From Roseiarcus sp963759955 (GTDB taxonomy: Bacteria; Pseudomonadota; Alphaproteobacteria; Rhizobiales; Beijerinckiaceae), in the NCBI GenBank assembly GCA_963759955.1, contig CAVXCA010000101.1, positions 1 through 64,000 on the forward strand: a stretch of 64,000 nucleotides of DNA. The letters are read 5' to 3'. The position numbers and the translations under genes were made by a program. Positions 36,664-44,949 of the stretch are shown one piece after another (the first letter of the stretch is position 1; each line of letters starts with the position of its first letter). Below the pieces are notes generated by a model, which was not told the origin of the DNA, did no database searches, and worked only from the letters and a program-made list of their open reading frames with translations.

Positions 36664-38091
36664 ATGCGCCCCTTTGAACTAACCGCCGTCGCGCTCGTCG
36701 AAGCCTATAGCAGCGGCGCGCTTTCGCCGCTCGAGGCGATGCGCGACGTGTTGCAGCGCGTCGCTGAGTACGAACCGCATATTCACGCGACCTATCTCTT
36801 GGCGCCGGAGCGCGCGCTCGCCGAGGCGCGCGCGTCCGAGGAGCGCTGGCGGCGCGGCGCGCCGATGGGCCCGCTCGACGGCGTGCCCGCGACCGTCAAA
36901 GACAACATCGCCACCAAGGGCGAGCCGATTCCACTCGGCACCGCGGCGAGCGTGCTCGAGCCCGCCGCGGCCGACGCGCCGCCCGCGGCGCGGTTGCGCG
37001 AAGCCGGCGCCATTCTGTTCGCCAAGACGACGATGCCGGACTACGGCATGTTGTCGTCGGGCCTTTCGAGCTTTCACGCGCTCGCGCGCAACCCTTGGAA
37101 TCTATCGCGCAATCCCGGCGGCTCGTCGGCCGGCGCGGCGGCGGCGGCGGCGGCCGGCTACGGACCGCTGCATCTGGGCACCGACATCGGCGGCTCGGTG
37201 CGCCTTCCGGCGGGCTGGTGCGGCGTCTTCGGACTGAAGCCGAGCGCCGGGCGCGTGCCGATCGATCCGCCCTATATCGGGCGCGTCGCCGGGCCGATCA
37301 CGCGCAGCGTCGCCGACGCGGCGCTGATGATGGCGACGCTTTCGCAGCCCGATGCGCGCGACACCATGAGTCTGCCGCCGCAGAACTTGGATTGGCGCGT
37401 CGAGCCGATCGACCTTCGCGACCTGCGCATAGGCCTGCTCATGCAAGCCGGCTGCGGCGACGCCGCGACGGCGCCGGTCCGCGCCGCAGTCGAGCGCGCG
37501 GCGCGCGATCTTGCGGGCGCCGGCGCGATCGTCGAGCCGCTCGAGCCGTTCCTGACCCAGGAGATGCTCGACGGGCTCGACCGCTTCTGGCGGATGCGCT
37601 CGCTCATCGATCTGCGCGCGTTGCCGCCCGAGCGGCGCGAAAGAATCCTGCCGTTCATCCGCGCCTGGGCGGAATCGGCGACCGGCCTCAGCGGCGAGGC
37701 GGTGTTTCACGGGTTCAGCCAGATCATGGCGATGCGCAAAGCGGCGATCGCAGCGACGCTGCCCTACGACTTCGTGCTGTCGCCCACGGCGCCGATCACC
37801 GCCTACCCCGCCGAAATGGCCTCGCCGAGCGGCGACCCGCTCAACCCGTTTCCCCACATCGGCTTCACCGTCGCCTTCAATATGTCCGAGCAGCCGGCGG
37901 CGACGATCAATTGTGGCTACGACGACGAGGGCCTGCCGATCGGCCTGCAGATCGTCGGCCGCCGCTTCGACGACCTCGGCGTGCTCGGCCTCGCGATGGC
38001 GTTCGAGGCGATGCGCGCGGCCGAAGCGCGCGCGTGGCCCGAGCCGCCGGGCGTCGCCCGCTACAGCACGAAGCCGCCGTCGACGATGTGA
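36664..38091 (+). CDS. Amidase (amidase signature family)
   Basis: A 475-residue amidase-signature hydrolase. The catalytic Lys is K79 in VPATVKDN, the GGSS at 152-155 supplies the cis-serine, and the nucleophile is S179 in TDIGGSVRLPAGWCG. It would hydrolyse an amide, perhaps one imported by the adjacent ABC transporter, which is an inference from proximity. The 3' end overlaps the convergent SDR gene by 31 bases. Confidence 0.9.
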   Translation: MRPFELTAVALVEAYSSGALSPLEAMRDVLQRVAEYEPHIHATYLLAPERALAEARASEERWRRGAPMGPLDGVPATVKDNIATKGEPIPLGTAASVLEPAAADAPPAARLREAGAILFAKTTMPDYGMLSSGLSSFHALARNPWNLSRNPGGSSAGAAAAAAAGYGPLHLGTDIGGSVRLPAGWCGVFGLKPSAGRVPIDPPYIGRVAGPITRSVADAALMMATLSQPDARDTMSLPPQNLDWRVEPIDLRDLRIGLLMQAGCGDAATAPVRAAVERAARDLAGAGAIVEPLEPFLTQEMLDGLDRFWRMRSLIDLRALPPERRERILPFIRAWAESATGLSGEAVFHGFSQIMAMRKAAIAATLPYDFVLSPTAPITAYPAEMASPSGDPLNPFPHIGFTVAFNMSEQPAATINCGYDDEGLPIGLQIVGRRFDDLGVLGLAMAFEAMRAAEARAWPEPPGVARYSTKPPSTM

Positions 38092-38804
38092 ATCTGCCCG
38101 GTCGTGAACACGCTTTCGTCGGCGGCGAGGTAGACCGCGAGCATGGCGATTTCCTGCGGCTTGCCGAGCCGGCCCATCGGCTGGCGATCGACGAAAGCCT
38201 GGCGCACCGTCTCGATCGGCTGCTTGGTCTGGGCGCTGAGCGCGACGATGCGCTGGTCGAGCGACGGGCTTTCCACGGTGCCGGGGCAAATCGCGTTGCA
38301 GCGCACCCCGCGACGAATGAAATCGGCGGCCACCGACTTGGTCAGGCCGATCACCGCCGCCTTCGAGGCGCCGTAGACGTAACGATTGGCGACGCCGCGC
38401 ACCGACGAGGCGACCGAGGCGACGTTGACGATCGACCCGCCGCCCTTTTCCAGCATGCCCGGCAGAAACGCCCGGATCATGCGGTGCATCGATTTGGCGT
38501 TGAGATCGAACGAGAAATCCCAATCGGCGTCCGAGCATTCGAGCACGCTGCCGTGATGCACGAAGCCGGCGCAATTGAAGAGAACGTCGATCGGCCCGAC
38601 CTCGCGCGCGAGCGCTTCGATCGCCTCGGTGGAGCGCACGTCGAGCCGTCGCGGTTCGGCGTCGAGCCCGGCTAAGCCGGCAAGATCGATGTCGGTCGCG
38701 ATCACCCGCGCGCCTTCGGCGGCGAACGCCTCGGCGGTCGCGCGCCCGATGCCCGCCGCCGCGGCGGTCAGCAGCGCTGTTTTGCCCTTCAATCGCAACG
38801 ACAT
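38061..38804 (-). CDS. Short-chain dehydrogenase of the BDH2 / 2-keto-3-deoxy-L-fuconate dehydrogenase type
   Basis: A 247-residue SDR. The nucleotide motif reads TAAAAGIG instead of the usual TGxxxGIG, a variant shared by BDH2/DHRS6-like enzymes. The catalytic serine is in NVASVASS and the YxxxK is YVYGASK. NAICPGTVESPSL and VDGGF near the end are family-typical. It is divergent from a fuconolactonase-like hydrolase, which supports a place in L-fucose or related sugar-acid breakdown. Confidence 0.8.
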   Translation of the reverse strand: MSLRLKGKTALLTAAAAGIGRATAEAFAAEGARVIATDIDLAGLAGLDAEPRRLDVRSTEAIEALAREVGPIDVLFNCAGFVHHGSVLECSDADWDFSFDLNAKSMHRMIRAFLPGMLEKGGGSIVNVASVASSVRGVANRYVYGASKAAVIGLTKSVAADFIRRGVRCNAICPGTVESPSLDQRIVALSAQTKQPIETVRQAFVDRQPMGRLGKPQEIAMLAVYLAADESVFTTGQIHIVDGGFVL

Positions 38805-38988
38805 ATTCGGCTCCAGGGTTCTAAGATGGGCCGCCCCTTGGCGGCGTCCTTGTCGCAACCGATCATCACATTGTTCGCCGCCGCGCAATAGCGCCGTCGC
38901 GACCGGGTCGCGCGACGCTGGCGCTTTGGCGACTTTCGCCGCTTGTGGTTATCATCGCGCGTCGCGCGCGATTCCCCTGGTTCCCAAG

Positions 38989-39843
38989 ATGCCCTATTCG
39001 ACCATCGTCGACACCCATCTCCATCTCATCGACCGCGGCGCGCTGAGCTATCCGTGGCTCGCCGGCGTTCCCGCGCTCAATCATGACTTCCTGCTGGAAC
39101 GCTATTCTCTCGAAGCATTTCGCTGCGGGATCGGCGCGGCGCTGCACATGGAGGTCGACGTCACGGAAGATCAGATCGAAGCCGAGACGCGCCATGTCGA
39201 GGCTCTCGCCAGGCGGCCGGCGAGTCCGCTACGCGGCGCGATCAGCGCCTGCCGACCGGAACGTTCCGACTTTCCCGCCTTCCTGGAGCGCCAGCTCGCC
39301 GACCCTTTCGTCAAGGGATTTCGCCGCGTGCTGCATGTCGTTCCCGACGAGGTAAGCCTGTCGCCGGCGTTCCGGGCCAACCTCGGGCGGCTGGCCGGGA
39401 CGGGGCGGCCGTTCGATCTATGCGTCAGGCCCGATCAGATCGACAAGGCGGTCGCGCTCGCCGACCTTTGCCCCAACGTGCAGTTCGTGCTCGATCATTG
39501 CGGCGCGCCGGCGATCAAGGAGCGCGCCGAACATCCCTGGCGCGAGCGCATCGCCGACATCGCCTTGCGGCCGAACGTCGCGGTCAAGATCTCGGGCGTC
39601 GTCGCCTACGCCGACGGCGAAGCCTGGACCGTCGACGACATCCGCCCCTATGTCGAACATGCGATCCGCTGCTTCGGCTGGGACCGAGTCGTCTGGGGCA
39701 GCGACTGGCCGGTTTGCACGCTAACCGCTTCGCTTTCCACGTGGGTCGCCGCTTCCCACGCGATCACCCGCGGCTGCAGCGACGACGAACGCGCGCGGCT
39801 TTTCCACGACAATGCGCGCCGCATTTGGCGGCTGGTCGATTAG
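38989..39843 (+). CDS. Amidohydrolase-2 family lactonase, L-fuconolactonase-like
   Basis: A 284-residue amidohydrolase. It opens with IVDTHLHLID, the metal-binding HxH, has FVLDHCGAP in the middle and ends with the VVWGSDWPVCTL block that carries the metal aspartate. Members with this pattern hydrolyse sugar lactones or 2-pyrone-4,6-dicarboxylate. With the divergent SDR it could act in deoxy-sugar acid catabolism. The substrate is not certain. Confidence 0.75.
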   Translation: MPYSTIVDTHLHLIDRGALSYPWLAGVPALNHDFLLERYSLEAFRCGIGAALHMEVDVTEDQIEAETRHVEALARRPASPLRGAISACRPERSDFPAFLERQLADPFVKGFRRVLHVVPDEVSLSPAFRANLGRLAGTGRPFDLCVRPDQIDKAVALADLCPNVQFVLDHCGAPAIKERAEHPWRERIADIALRPNVAVKISGVVAYADGEAWTVDDIRPYVEHAIRCFGWDRVVWGSDWPVCTLTASLSTWVAASHAITRGCSDDERARLFHDNARRIWRLVD

Positions 39844-39995
39844 GCAAACGCAAAGGCCGCCCGCTTCCGAGCCGCGAGCGTTTCCCGCGCGATCTGGCCG
39901 CGTCCTCCGAGATAATCCATCAATTTGCTTTACGTGGAACGGTTTGAGTATTAAAATGTAACATTGGAATATCATGATAAATAGGACTGACGCCC

Positions 39996-40346
39996 ATGTC
40001 GCTCCCGCAATTGCAGTCTCTGGATTCGTCGGTCGAGCTCGATCGTATGGTCGAGAACGCTCGCGAGGCGAGTGAATTCCTCAAGGCCCTGGCGCAGGAG
40101 TCGCGTCTGCTGATTCTCTGCATTCTCTCCGGCGGCGAAAAGTCGGTCGGCGAGCTGGAGGAATTCCTCTCGCAGCGCCAATCGACGGTCTCGCAGCAGC
40201 TCGCCCGGCTTCGCCTGGAAAACCTGGTCACCACGCGGCGCGAAGGCAAGACCATCTATTACAGCCTGGCCGGCGACAAAGTGCGGACGATTCTCGACGC
40301 GATCTACGACGTCTTCTGCACGCAAGACCAACCGGGCAAGGCCTGA
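39996..40346 (+). CDS. ArsR-family persulfide-sensing repressor, SqrR/BigR type
   Basis: A 116-residue winged-helix repressor. The two cysteines fall at 42 (in LLILCILSGG) and 108 (in YDVFCTQ), the same positions and 66-residue spacing as the redox pair of BigR and SqrR. These proteins form a tetrasulfide bridge when sulfane sulfur rises and then release DNA. The recognition helix lies in SQRQSTVSQQLARLRLENLV. It is the first gene of the sulfur island, convergent with tusA, and its likely targets are the AT-rich motifs listed at 40713, 44099 and 45957. Confidence 0.88.
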   Translation: MSLPQLQSLDSSVELDRMVENAREASEFLKALAQESRLLILCILSGGEKSVGELEEFLSQRQSTVSQQLARLRLENLVTTRREGKTIYYSLAGDKVRTILDAIYDVFCTQDQPGKA

Positions 40347-40382
40347 TTCGCCTCGCGCGCGAAAGGTTCGCCGGTTCGCGAA

Positions 40383-40439
40383 GGCGCTCATCCGGCCCTT
40401 CGGGCCACCTTCTCCCGCAAGCGGGAGAAGGCGAGCGCC
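40383..40439. repeat. Nested palindromic element between convergent genes
   Basis: Outer arms GGCGCTC and GAGCGCC enclose two hairpins: a GGCCC-TTCG-GGCC stem and a CCTTCTCCCGC-AA-GCGGGAGAAGG stem. It lies between the ends of the repressor gene and tusA and may terminate both transcripts. It has the look of a dispersed REP element. Confidence 0.65.
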
Positions 40440-40448
40440 GCCCTTGGA

Positions 40449-40676
40449 TCAGCCCGTGTGCTTGATCAGGAAGCGATAGACGCCGGCGTTCGCCGTCGAT
40501 TCGATCAGCTGATTCCCGGTGGTGCGGCAGAACGCCTCGAAGTCGGCGACCGAACCGGGATCGGTCGCGAGAATTTCCAGAGTCCCGCCCGCGGGAACCT
40601 CTTTGAGCGTCTTCTTGGCGCGCAAAATCGGGAGCGGGCAGTTCAGTCCTTTTGCGTCGAGCGTCTTGTCGGCCAC
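40449..40676 (-). CDS. tusA: TusA-like sulfur carrier
   Basis: A 75-residue TusA-family protein. The active cysteine is in the CPxP motif (GLNCPLPILRAKK), and the rest follows the two-layer TusA fold (ILATDPGSVADFEAFCRTTG). In sulfur oxidisers TusA carries persulfide sulfur to DsrE. The genes around it (sqr, dsr) support that role over the tRNA-thiolation role. It is separated from sulP by the AT-rich 40677-40745 region. Confidence 0.88.
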   Translation of the reverse strand: MADKTLDAKGLNCPLPILRAKKTLKEVPAGGTLEILATDPGSVADFEAFCRTTGNQLIESTANAGVYRFLIKHTG

Positions 40677-40712
40677 TGGCGTTTCCTCGTCTCACGTTTG
40701 ATGATTTGATAT

Positions 40713-40729
40713 GTCATCATATACGAATA
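40713..40729. promoter_or_regulatory. AT-rich candidate BigR/SqrR operator upstream of tusA
   Basis: The minus strand reads TATTCGTATATG in this segment, sharing the nine bases TATTCGTAT with the site at 45957-45973. It lies 37 bases upstream of the tusA start and downstream of sulP. It does not have the full ATTC-N8-GAAT form, so it is the weakest of the three related sites. Confidence 0.35.
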
Positions 40730-40745
40730 GATTGTGCGATCGTTG

Positions 40746-42599
40746 TCAACTGTCTCGTGCGACCGCAGGGCGATCTTTCGCGCCAGCGACATCACTCAGC
40801 GGCGCGTCGTCGTCCTCGAGAGGCTCCTGCTTGCCCATGCGCGCGCATTCGACGAATACGCGCCGATCGCAATGGCGGCAGACTTCGTAGTCGAGCTTGC
40901 GATAGACCGTCCGCAGCGCTTGCGTCTTCGACTGAAAGATATTGCCGGCGCCGATTTCGCTGGCGTAGCCGCCGCGTTCGAGAAGTTCGAGCACGCGTTC
41001 CTTCACTCTGATGAAGAAGAGATCGCCGCCGCGATTGCGTATCCGCCTCGCTTCGATCGCGAGCGCCTCGGCGCCGGCGACGTCGACGAAGTTGACCCCC
41101 GACATGATGACGCCGATGTATTTGCAGTCCGGGCTGCTCGCGTCGACCTCGCGCAACGCATCGCGGAAACTGCTCACGGCGCCGAAGAACAACGAGCCGT
41201 CGAGACGAAACAGCCGCAGTTGCGGGCATTCCGGCAGGTCCGGGCCCGGATCGGCGAACTTCCGGCCGGAGCTCGTGGGGTCGGGGACGCGTGGGCGCAG
41301 GCGCGGATTCGATGTCCGATAGAGGTAAATCAATAGCGACAGCGCGACGCCGACCAGAATCCCCATCTGGATTTGAATGAACAGCGCGGTGAGAATGGTG
41401 ACGAGCAGGACGCCGACTTCGGTTCGGCTCGTGCGCGCAATGCGCTTGATGCTCCTGCGATCGATCAGACCCCAGCCGACCAGCACCAGCGAGGCGGCCA
41501 TTGCGGCGTGCGGCAGATAGGCGGCAAGCGGCGCGGCGACGACGAGAAAGACCGCAAGCAAGGCGGCGGCGAACAGCGCCGCCATCGGCGTTCGCCCGCC
41601 CGCGTCGTAATTGAGCGCGCTGCGGTTGAACGAGCCGGACACCACATAGCCGGAAAAGAAACAGCCGATCGAATTGGCGAGCCCCTGCCCGACGAATTCC
41701 TGATTGATGTTGAGATGCTGCTCCGAGCGAATGGCGAGCGCGCGGGCGATCGACACGACTTCGTTGAGCGCGGAAATCGCCACCGCGAGCGCGGTCGGGA
41801 TGAGCATGCTCCAAGTCTGCGGATCGAAGCTCGGCGCCGACAGCGGCGGCAAATTGGACGGCAGCGCCCCGACCGTGGTGACCGAGCCCGGCCTCCAGAG
41901 GTTGAGAACCGCGGCGACCAAGCCGCCGGTCACGATCGCGAGAATCATGAAGGGAACGCGCGGCAGAAAGCGCCGCGCCGCGATGCCGCTGAGCAGCGTC
42001 GCCAACGCCACTACCGTCGTCGGCCAGGACAGCGCCGGCAGGTGGGCGACCGTGTTCACGATCGAATCGAGGAATTCCGCGCTACGCGGGATCGGCACGC
42101 CGAAAAAGTTCCGCGCCTGCGAGACGATGATGAGAGTGCCGACCCCCGCCGTGTATCCCACCACGACGGAATGCGAAATGAAATTGACGATCATGCCGAG
42201 CTTGAACAGTCCGAGGGACAATTCGAGCACGCCGACCATCGCGGCCAAAGTCAGCGCCAGCTCCACGTATCGGGCCGACCCCGGTTCGGCGAACGCCGAA
42301 AGCGAAGCGAACAAGATCAGCGAAGCCGTCGTGCTCGGCCCCGCCACGAGATGCCAAGAGGAACCGAACAGCGCCGCGATGATCGTCGGGACAATTCCGG
42401 CGTATAGGCCGTACTGCGGCGGCATGCCGGCGATCGTCGCGAAGGCGACGCCTTGCGGAAGCACGACGATGGCGCCGGTGAGGCCCGCCAGGAAGTCGGC
42501 GAACAGAGTTTCGCGGTTCGTTTTCGGCAGCCAGACGAGAAACGGAAATATTCCGACCAGCCGCGATCGGCTTCTTGGCGAGATGAGAGAATAAGTCAT
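40746..42599 (-). CDS. SulP-family anion transporter with STAS domain and cysteine-rich tail
   Basis: A 617-residue SulP transporter. The membrane part (about residues 30-410) includes the motif GLYAGIVPTIIAALFGSS and SGSFNRSALNYDAGGRTP. A STAS domain follows (IGVIMSGVNFVDVAGAEAL). The last 60 residues are unusual, with CRHCDRRVFVECARMG containing three cysteines. It could export the sulfate made by sulfur oxidation or import another oxyanion. It sits between tusA and sqr on the same strand. Confidence 0.85.
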   Translation of the reverse strand: MTYSLISPRSRSRLVGIFPFLVWLPKTNRETLFADFLAGLTGAIVVLPQGVAFATIAGMPPQYGLYAGIVPTIIAALFGSSWHLVAGPSTTASLILFASLSAFAEPGSARYVELALTLAAMVGVLELSLGLFKLGMIVNFISHSVVVGYTAGVGTLIIVSQARNFFGVPIPRSAEFLDSIVNTVAHLPALSWPTTVVALATLLSGIAARRFLPRVPFMILAIVTGGLVAAVLNLWRPGSVTTVGALPSNLPPLSAPSFDPQTWSMLIPTALAVAISALNEVVSIARALAIRSEQHLNINQEFVGQGLANSIGCFFSGYVVSGSFNRSALNYDAGGRTPMAALFAAALLAVFLVVAAPLAAYLPHAAMAASLVLVGWGLIDRRSIKRIARTSRTEVGVLLVTILTALFIQIQMGILVGVALSLLIYLYRTSNPRLRPRVPDPTSSGRKFADPGPDLPECPQLRLFRLDGSLFFGAVSSFRDALREVDASSPDCKYIGVIMSGVNFVDVAGAEALAIEARRIRNRGGDLFFIRVKERVLELLERGGYASEIGAGNIFQSKTQALRTVYRKLDYEVCRHCDRRVFVECARMGKQEPLEDDDAPLSDVAGAKDRPAVARDS

Positions 42600-42663
42600 G
42601 CGCTTTCGAAAACTTTTGCTTTAGCCGAACGCCGATCGAAGCGCGCAAGATGAAGGGAGACCG

Positions 42664-42687
42664 CCCGCGGCTGCGGCCGCGGGCGCC
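42664..42687. repeat. GC-rich stem-loop between sqr and sulP
   Basis: A 10-bp stem, CGCCCGCGGC with GCCGCGGGCG and a four-base loop. It lies 53 bases after the sqr stop on the minus strand, before sulP starts, and could attenuate or stop read-through. There is no T-run. Confidence 0.5.
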
Positions 42688-42739
42688 GAAGTTCGACGCC
42701 GCCTCCCTTTCGGGGACGGACGGCGCCCCCCGGGGGCCG

Positions 42740-44023
42740 TCAATCGGTGGTGACCTTCTTGAGTTTGGCTATCCCTAGCATGTTGAGCGCCGCCGTTTCA
42801 TAAAAGGTTTCGCTCTCGCCTTTGCGCATCTTGCGAAGGAAGTATTTCTCGAAGCCGATCTTGGCGGCGTGCACCCACTTGCCCGACGAAGACCAGTTGA
42901 CGTTGCGCGGCGGTATTTGCGGTTGAGCGATGAAGGCGATGCCCGAGTCGCCGAAGTCGGCGAGGCAGACCGCGTTCCACGTGCCCTGATGCGTCGGCTG
43001 CTGGCCGCGCAGCAGCTGGCCGATGTTCAACGCCGTCGCGGTCACCATCAATTCGATCATGAATCCCGTCTTGGGAACGCCGCAGGGCACCGGGGTCGGG
43101 CCCATCGGCGGAATGGCGATGCAGACGCCGACTGAAAAGACGTTCTTGAATTTCGGATTCTGCTGATGCTTGTCGACGATGACGAAGCCGCGCGGATTGA
43201 CCAGACCGTCGATGCCGCGCAGCGGCTTAATGCCGCGAAACGCCGGCAGCATCATGGAGTAGCCGAACGGCAACTCGCGGGTCGCTTTCACCGAGCCGTC
43301 GTCCGCGACCTCCTCGATGGTCATCTTGCCGGGCTCGACCTTCTTGACGCGGGCGCTGGTGATCCACTTGATGTGGTGCTCGCGCATCTCGCTCTCGAGC
43401 AGGCCCTTGGTGTCGCCGACGCCGTCGAGGCCGAGATGGCCGACATAGGGCTCCGCGGTGACGAACGTCATGGGAACCTGGTCGCGGATCTTGCGGCGAC
43501 GCAACTCGGTGTCGAGAATGAAGGTGAACTCGTAGGCGGGGCCGAAACAGGAGGCCCCCTGCACGGCGCCGGTGACGATCGGCTTCGGATTCTTGCAGAA
43601 CTCTTCGAAGCTGACGGCCGCCTTCAGCGCGTGGTCCATGTGGCAGATCGACGAGCTAAACCCGTCCGGGCCGAGACCCTCGACTTCGTCAAAGGCGAGT
43701 TCGGGGCCGGTCGCGACGACGAGGTAGTCGTAGCGAAGCGAAGTCCCGTCCTCGAGCTCCAGCCGGTTCTCGTCCGGCAGCACCTTCGACACCGGCACGG
43801 GCTTGAAGCCGATGCCGCGCTTGGCGAAAGCGGGCGCGAGGTCGACCTCGACGGATTCTCGCGTGCGCCAGCCGACGGCGACCCAGGGATTCGAAGGAAC
43901 GAAATGATAGATGGGATCTTTGGTGACGACCGTGAGCTTGTCCTCCGGCCGCATCTGCTTCTTCATTTCGTAGGCCATGACAGCGCCGCCCAACCCGGCG
44001 CCCATGATGACGATCTCAGCCAA
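42740..44023 (-). CDS. sqr: Sulfide:quinone oxidoreductase
   Basis: A 427-residue flavoprotein that oxidises sulfide and reduces the quinone pool. It starts with the FAD motif IVIMGAGLGGAVMAYE. Three cysteines, C127 (SSICHMD), C159 (GASCFGPAYEF) and C353 (WNAVCLADFGDSG), match the catalytic positions of the Acidithiobacillus ferrooxidans enzyme (128, 160, 356). IPPRNVNW and WVHAAKIGFEKYFLRKM are also typical of this branch. It is divergent from the DsrC-like gene, with a candidate SqrR operator between them. Confidence 0.92.
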   Translation of the reverse strand: MAEIVIMGAGLGGAVMAYEMKKQMRPEDKLTVVTKDPIYHFVPSNPWVAVGWRTRESVEVDLAPAFAKRGIGFKPVPVSKVLPDENRLELEDGTSLRYDYLVVATGPELAFDEVEGLGPDGFSSSICHMDHALKAAVSFEEFCKNPKPIVTGAVQGASCFGPAYEFTFILDTELRRRKIRDQVPMTFVTAEPYVGHLGLDGVGDTKGLLESEMREHHIKWITSARVKKVEPGKMTIEEVADDGSVKATRELPFGYSMMLPAFRGIKPLRGIDGLVNPRGFVIVDKHQQNPKFKNVFSVGVCIAIPPMGPTPVPCGVPKTGFMIELMVTATALNIGQLLRGQQPTHQGTWNAVCLADFGDSGIAFIAQPQIPPRNVNWSSSGKWVHAAKIGFEKYFLRKMRKGESETFYETAALNMLGIAKLKKVTTD

Positions 44024-44098
44024 TTCGTTCTCCTCGTGTTTCCTGCGTTTCCCCGACGCGCTCAGAACGCGTCTTGCTTGCTTTTGTTTTCATCATTA

Positions 44099-44115
44099 TA
44101 TTCACGTATACGGAT
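44099..44115. promoter_or_regulatory. Candidate BigR/SqrR operator between sqr and the DsrC-like gene
   Basis: T-ATTC-N8-GGAT, one base away from the ATTC-N8-GAAT pattern reported for SqrR sites, within a short AT-rich patch. It matches the site at 45957-45973 at 14 of 17 positions. It would control two divergent promoters, sqr at 44023 and the DsrC-like gene at 44180. Confidence 0.5.
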
Positions 44116-44179
44116 TTGTCCAGCCGCGTTGATCGCCAGACGATCTTCGCACAAAGCGACGAACCAGGGAGGACGGGAG

Positions 44180-44491
44180 ATGACGACGGTCCCAACCGAT
44201 CAGGAAGGCTATGTCGTCGATCCCGCCGACTGGTCGGAGGCCTGGGCGCTCGAGCAGGCGCGCGCCCAGGGCCTCGAGCTCACCGAAGACCACTGGGAAG
44301 CGCTGCAATTCATGCGCGGGTTCCTCGAACAGCACCGGGTCGCGCCCAACTCTCGCTTCGTCATTCGGCATCTCACGCAAACGCGGGGGGCGCCGCGCAA
44401 TCGGCTGTTCGAGCTGTTTCCCTACGGTTACGTCGGACAGGCCTGCAAGCTCGCGGGAATGCGGCGCCCACGCGCCTGGAGCACCGGCTGA
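44180..44491 (+). CDS. DsrC/TusE-family protein with one C-terminal cysteine
   Basis: A 103-residue protein of the DsrC/TusE family. It keeps the family core (EGYVVDPADWSEAW, LTEDHWEALQFMRGFLEQ, LFELFPYGYVGQACKLAG). The upstream cysteine (C89) is present, but the penultimate cysteine is a tryptophan (MRRPRAWSTG), so the intramolecular disulfide of true DsrC cannot form. The seven- to eight-residue insert of DsrC is also missing. A sulfur-binding or regulatory role is likely. It starts at 44180 behind GGGAGG and converges on the two tiny minus-strand genes. Confidence 0.88.
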   Translation: MTTVPTDQEGYVVDPADWSEAWALEQARAQGLELTEDHWEALQFMRGFLEQHRVAPNSRFVIRHLTQTRGAPRNRLFELFPYGYVGQACKLAGMRRPRAWSTG

Positions 44492-44503
44492 CCCTCGCGC
44501 CCA

Positions 44504-44737
44504 TCAAGGCGCGCCCGGCGCCGGCCGCGAGGTCTCGCCCTCGGCCCAGTCGCACATCTCCCGGCCCCATTGCGCCGCGCTCGCGGCGTCGAGGTCGAGA
44601 ATGGTGTAGCGCGCGCCCTCGCGGATCGTCACGCGCAGCAAGCGCATGCCGCTTTCGAAATCCACTTCGTCCAGGCGAATCACGCGGCCATAGGGCGCCT
44701 GGATGGTCTCGCGACTCCGCCTGACCGTCCCGGTCAC
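44504..44737 (-). CDS. Small protein of unknown function in the dsr region (77 aa)
   Basis: A 77-residue protein I do not recognise with confidence. The start is a GTG at 44737 that overlaps the upstream stop (GTGA), giving TGTVRRSRETIQAPYGR at the N-terminus. The centre (VDFESGMRLLRVTIREGARYTILDLD) looks like a compact beta-rich fold, and residues about 57-69 look helical (AAQWGREMCDWAEGE), with one cysteine. It is the last gene of a three-gene minus-strand operon with the 66-residue protein and the dioxygenase. The operon placement supports that it is expressed. Confidence 0.65.
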   Translation of the reverse strand: MTGTVRRSRETIQAPYGRVIRLDEVDFESGMRLLRVTIREGARYTILDLDAASAAQWGREMCDWAEGETSRPAPGAP

Positions 44738-44934
44738 TTCTGGACCCTTTCGGCGTTGTAGAAGGCGAGTTCGAGCCGCGTCTCCCACTTGCGCGGGGTG
44801 TCCTGATATTCCGGCTTGATGTCGAAATAGAGATGGATTTCGCCGGCCCGCGCCGCTTCGACCACCAGCCGTTCGAGATCGGCGAATGAGGTCGCTTCGG
44901 GGTGCTGGATGATGAGGTCGCTGATTTGCACCAT
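44734..44934 (-). CDS. Small protein of unknown function in the dsr region (66 aa)
   Basis: A 66-residue protein I do not recognise. It has a mixed pattern: a hydrophobic N-terminus (MVQISDLIIQ), an amphipathic stretch (ADLERLVVEAARAGEI), then an acidic and aromatic region (HLYFDIKPEYQDTP). There are no cysteines and no membrane segment. It starts 15 bases after the dioxygenase stop and overlaps the GTG of the 77-residue gene, so the three genes form one transcript. Both small proteins probably act with the dioxygenase. Confidence 0.65.
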   Translation of the reverse strand: MVQISDLIIQHPEATSFADLERLVVEAARAGEIHLYFDIKPEYQDTPRKWETRLELAFYNAERVQK

Positions 44935-44949
44935 GCGTGTTCCCTTCTC

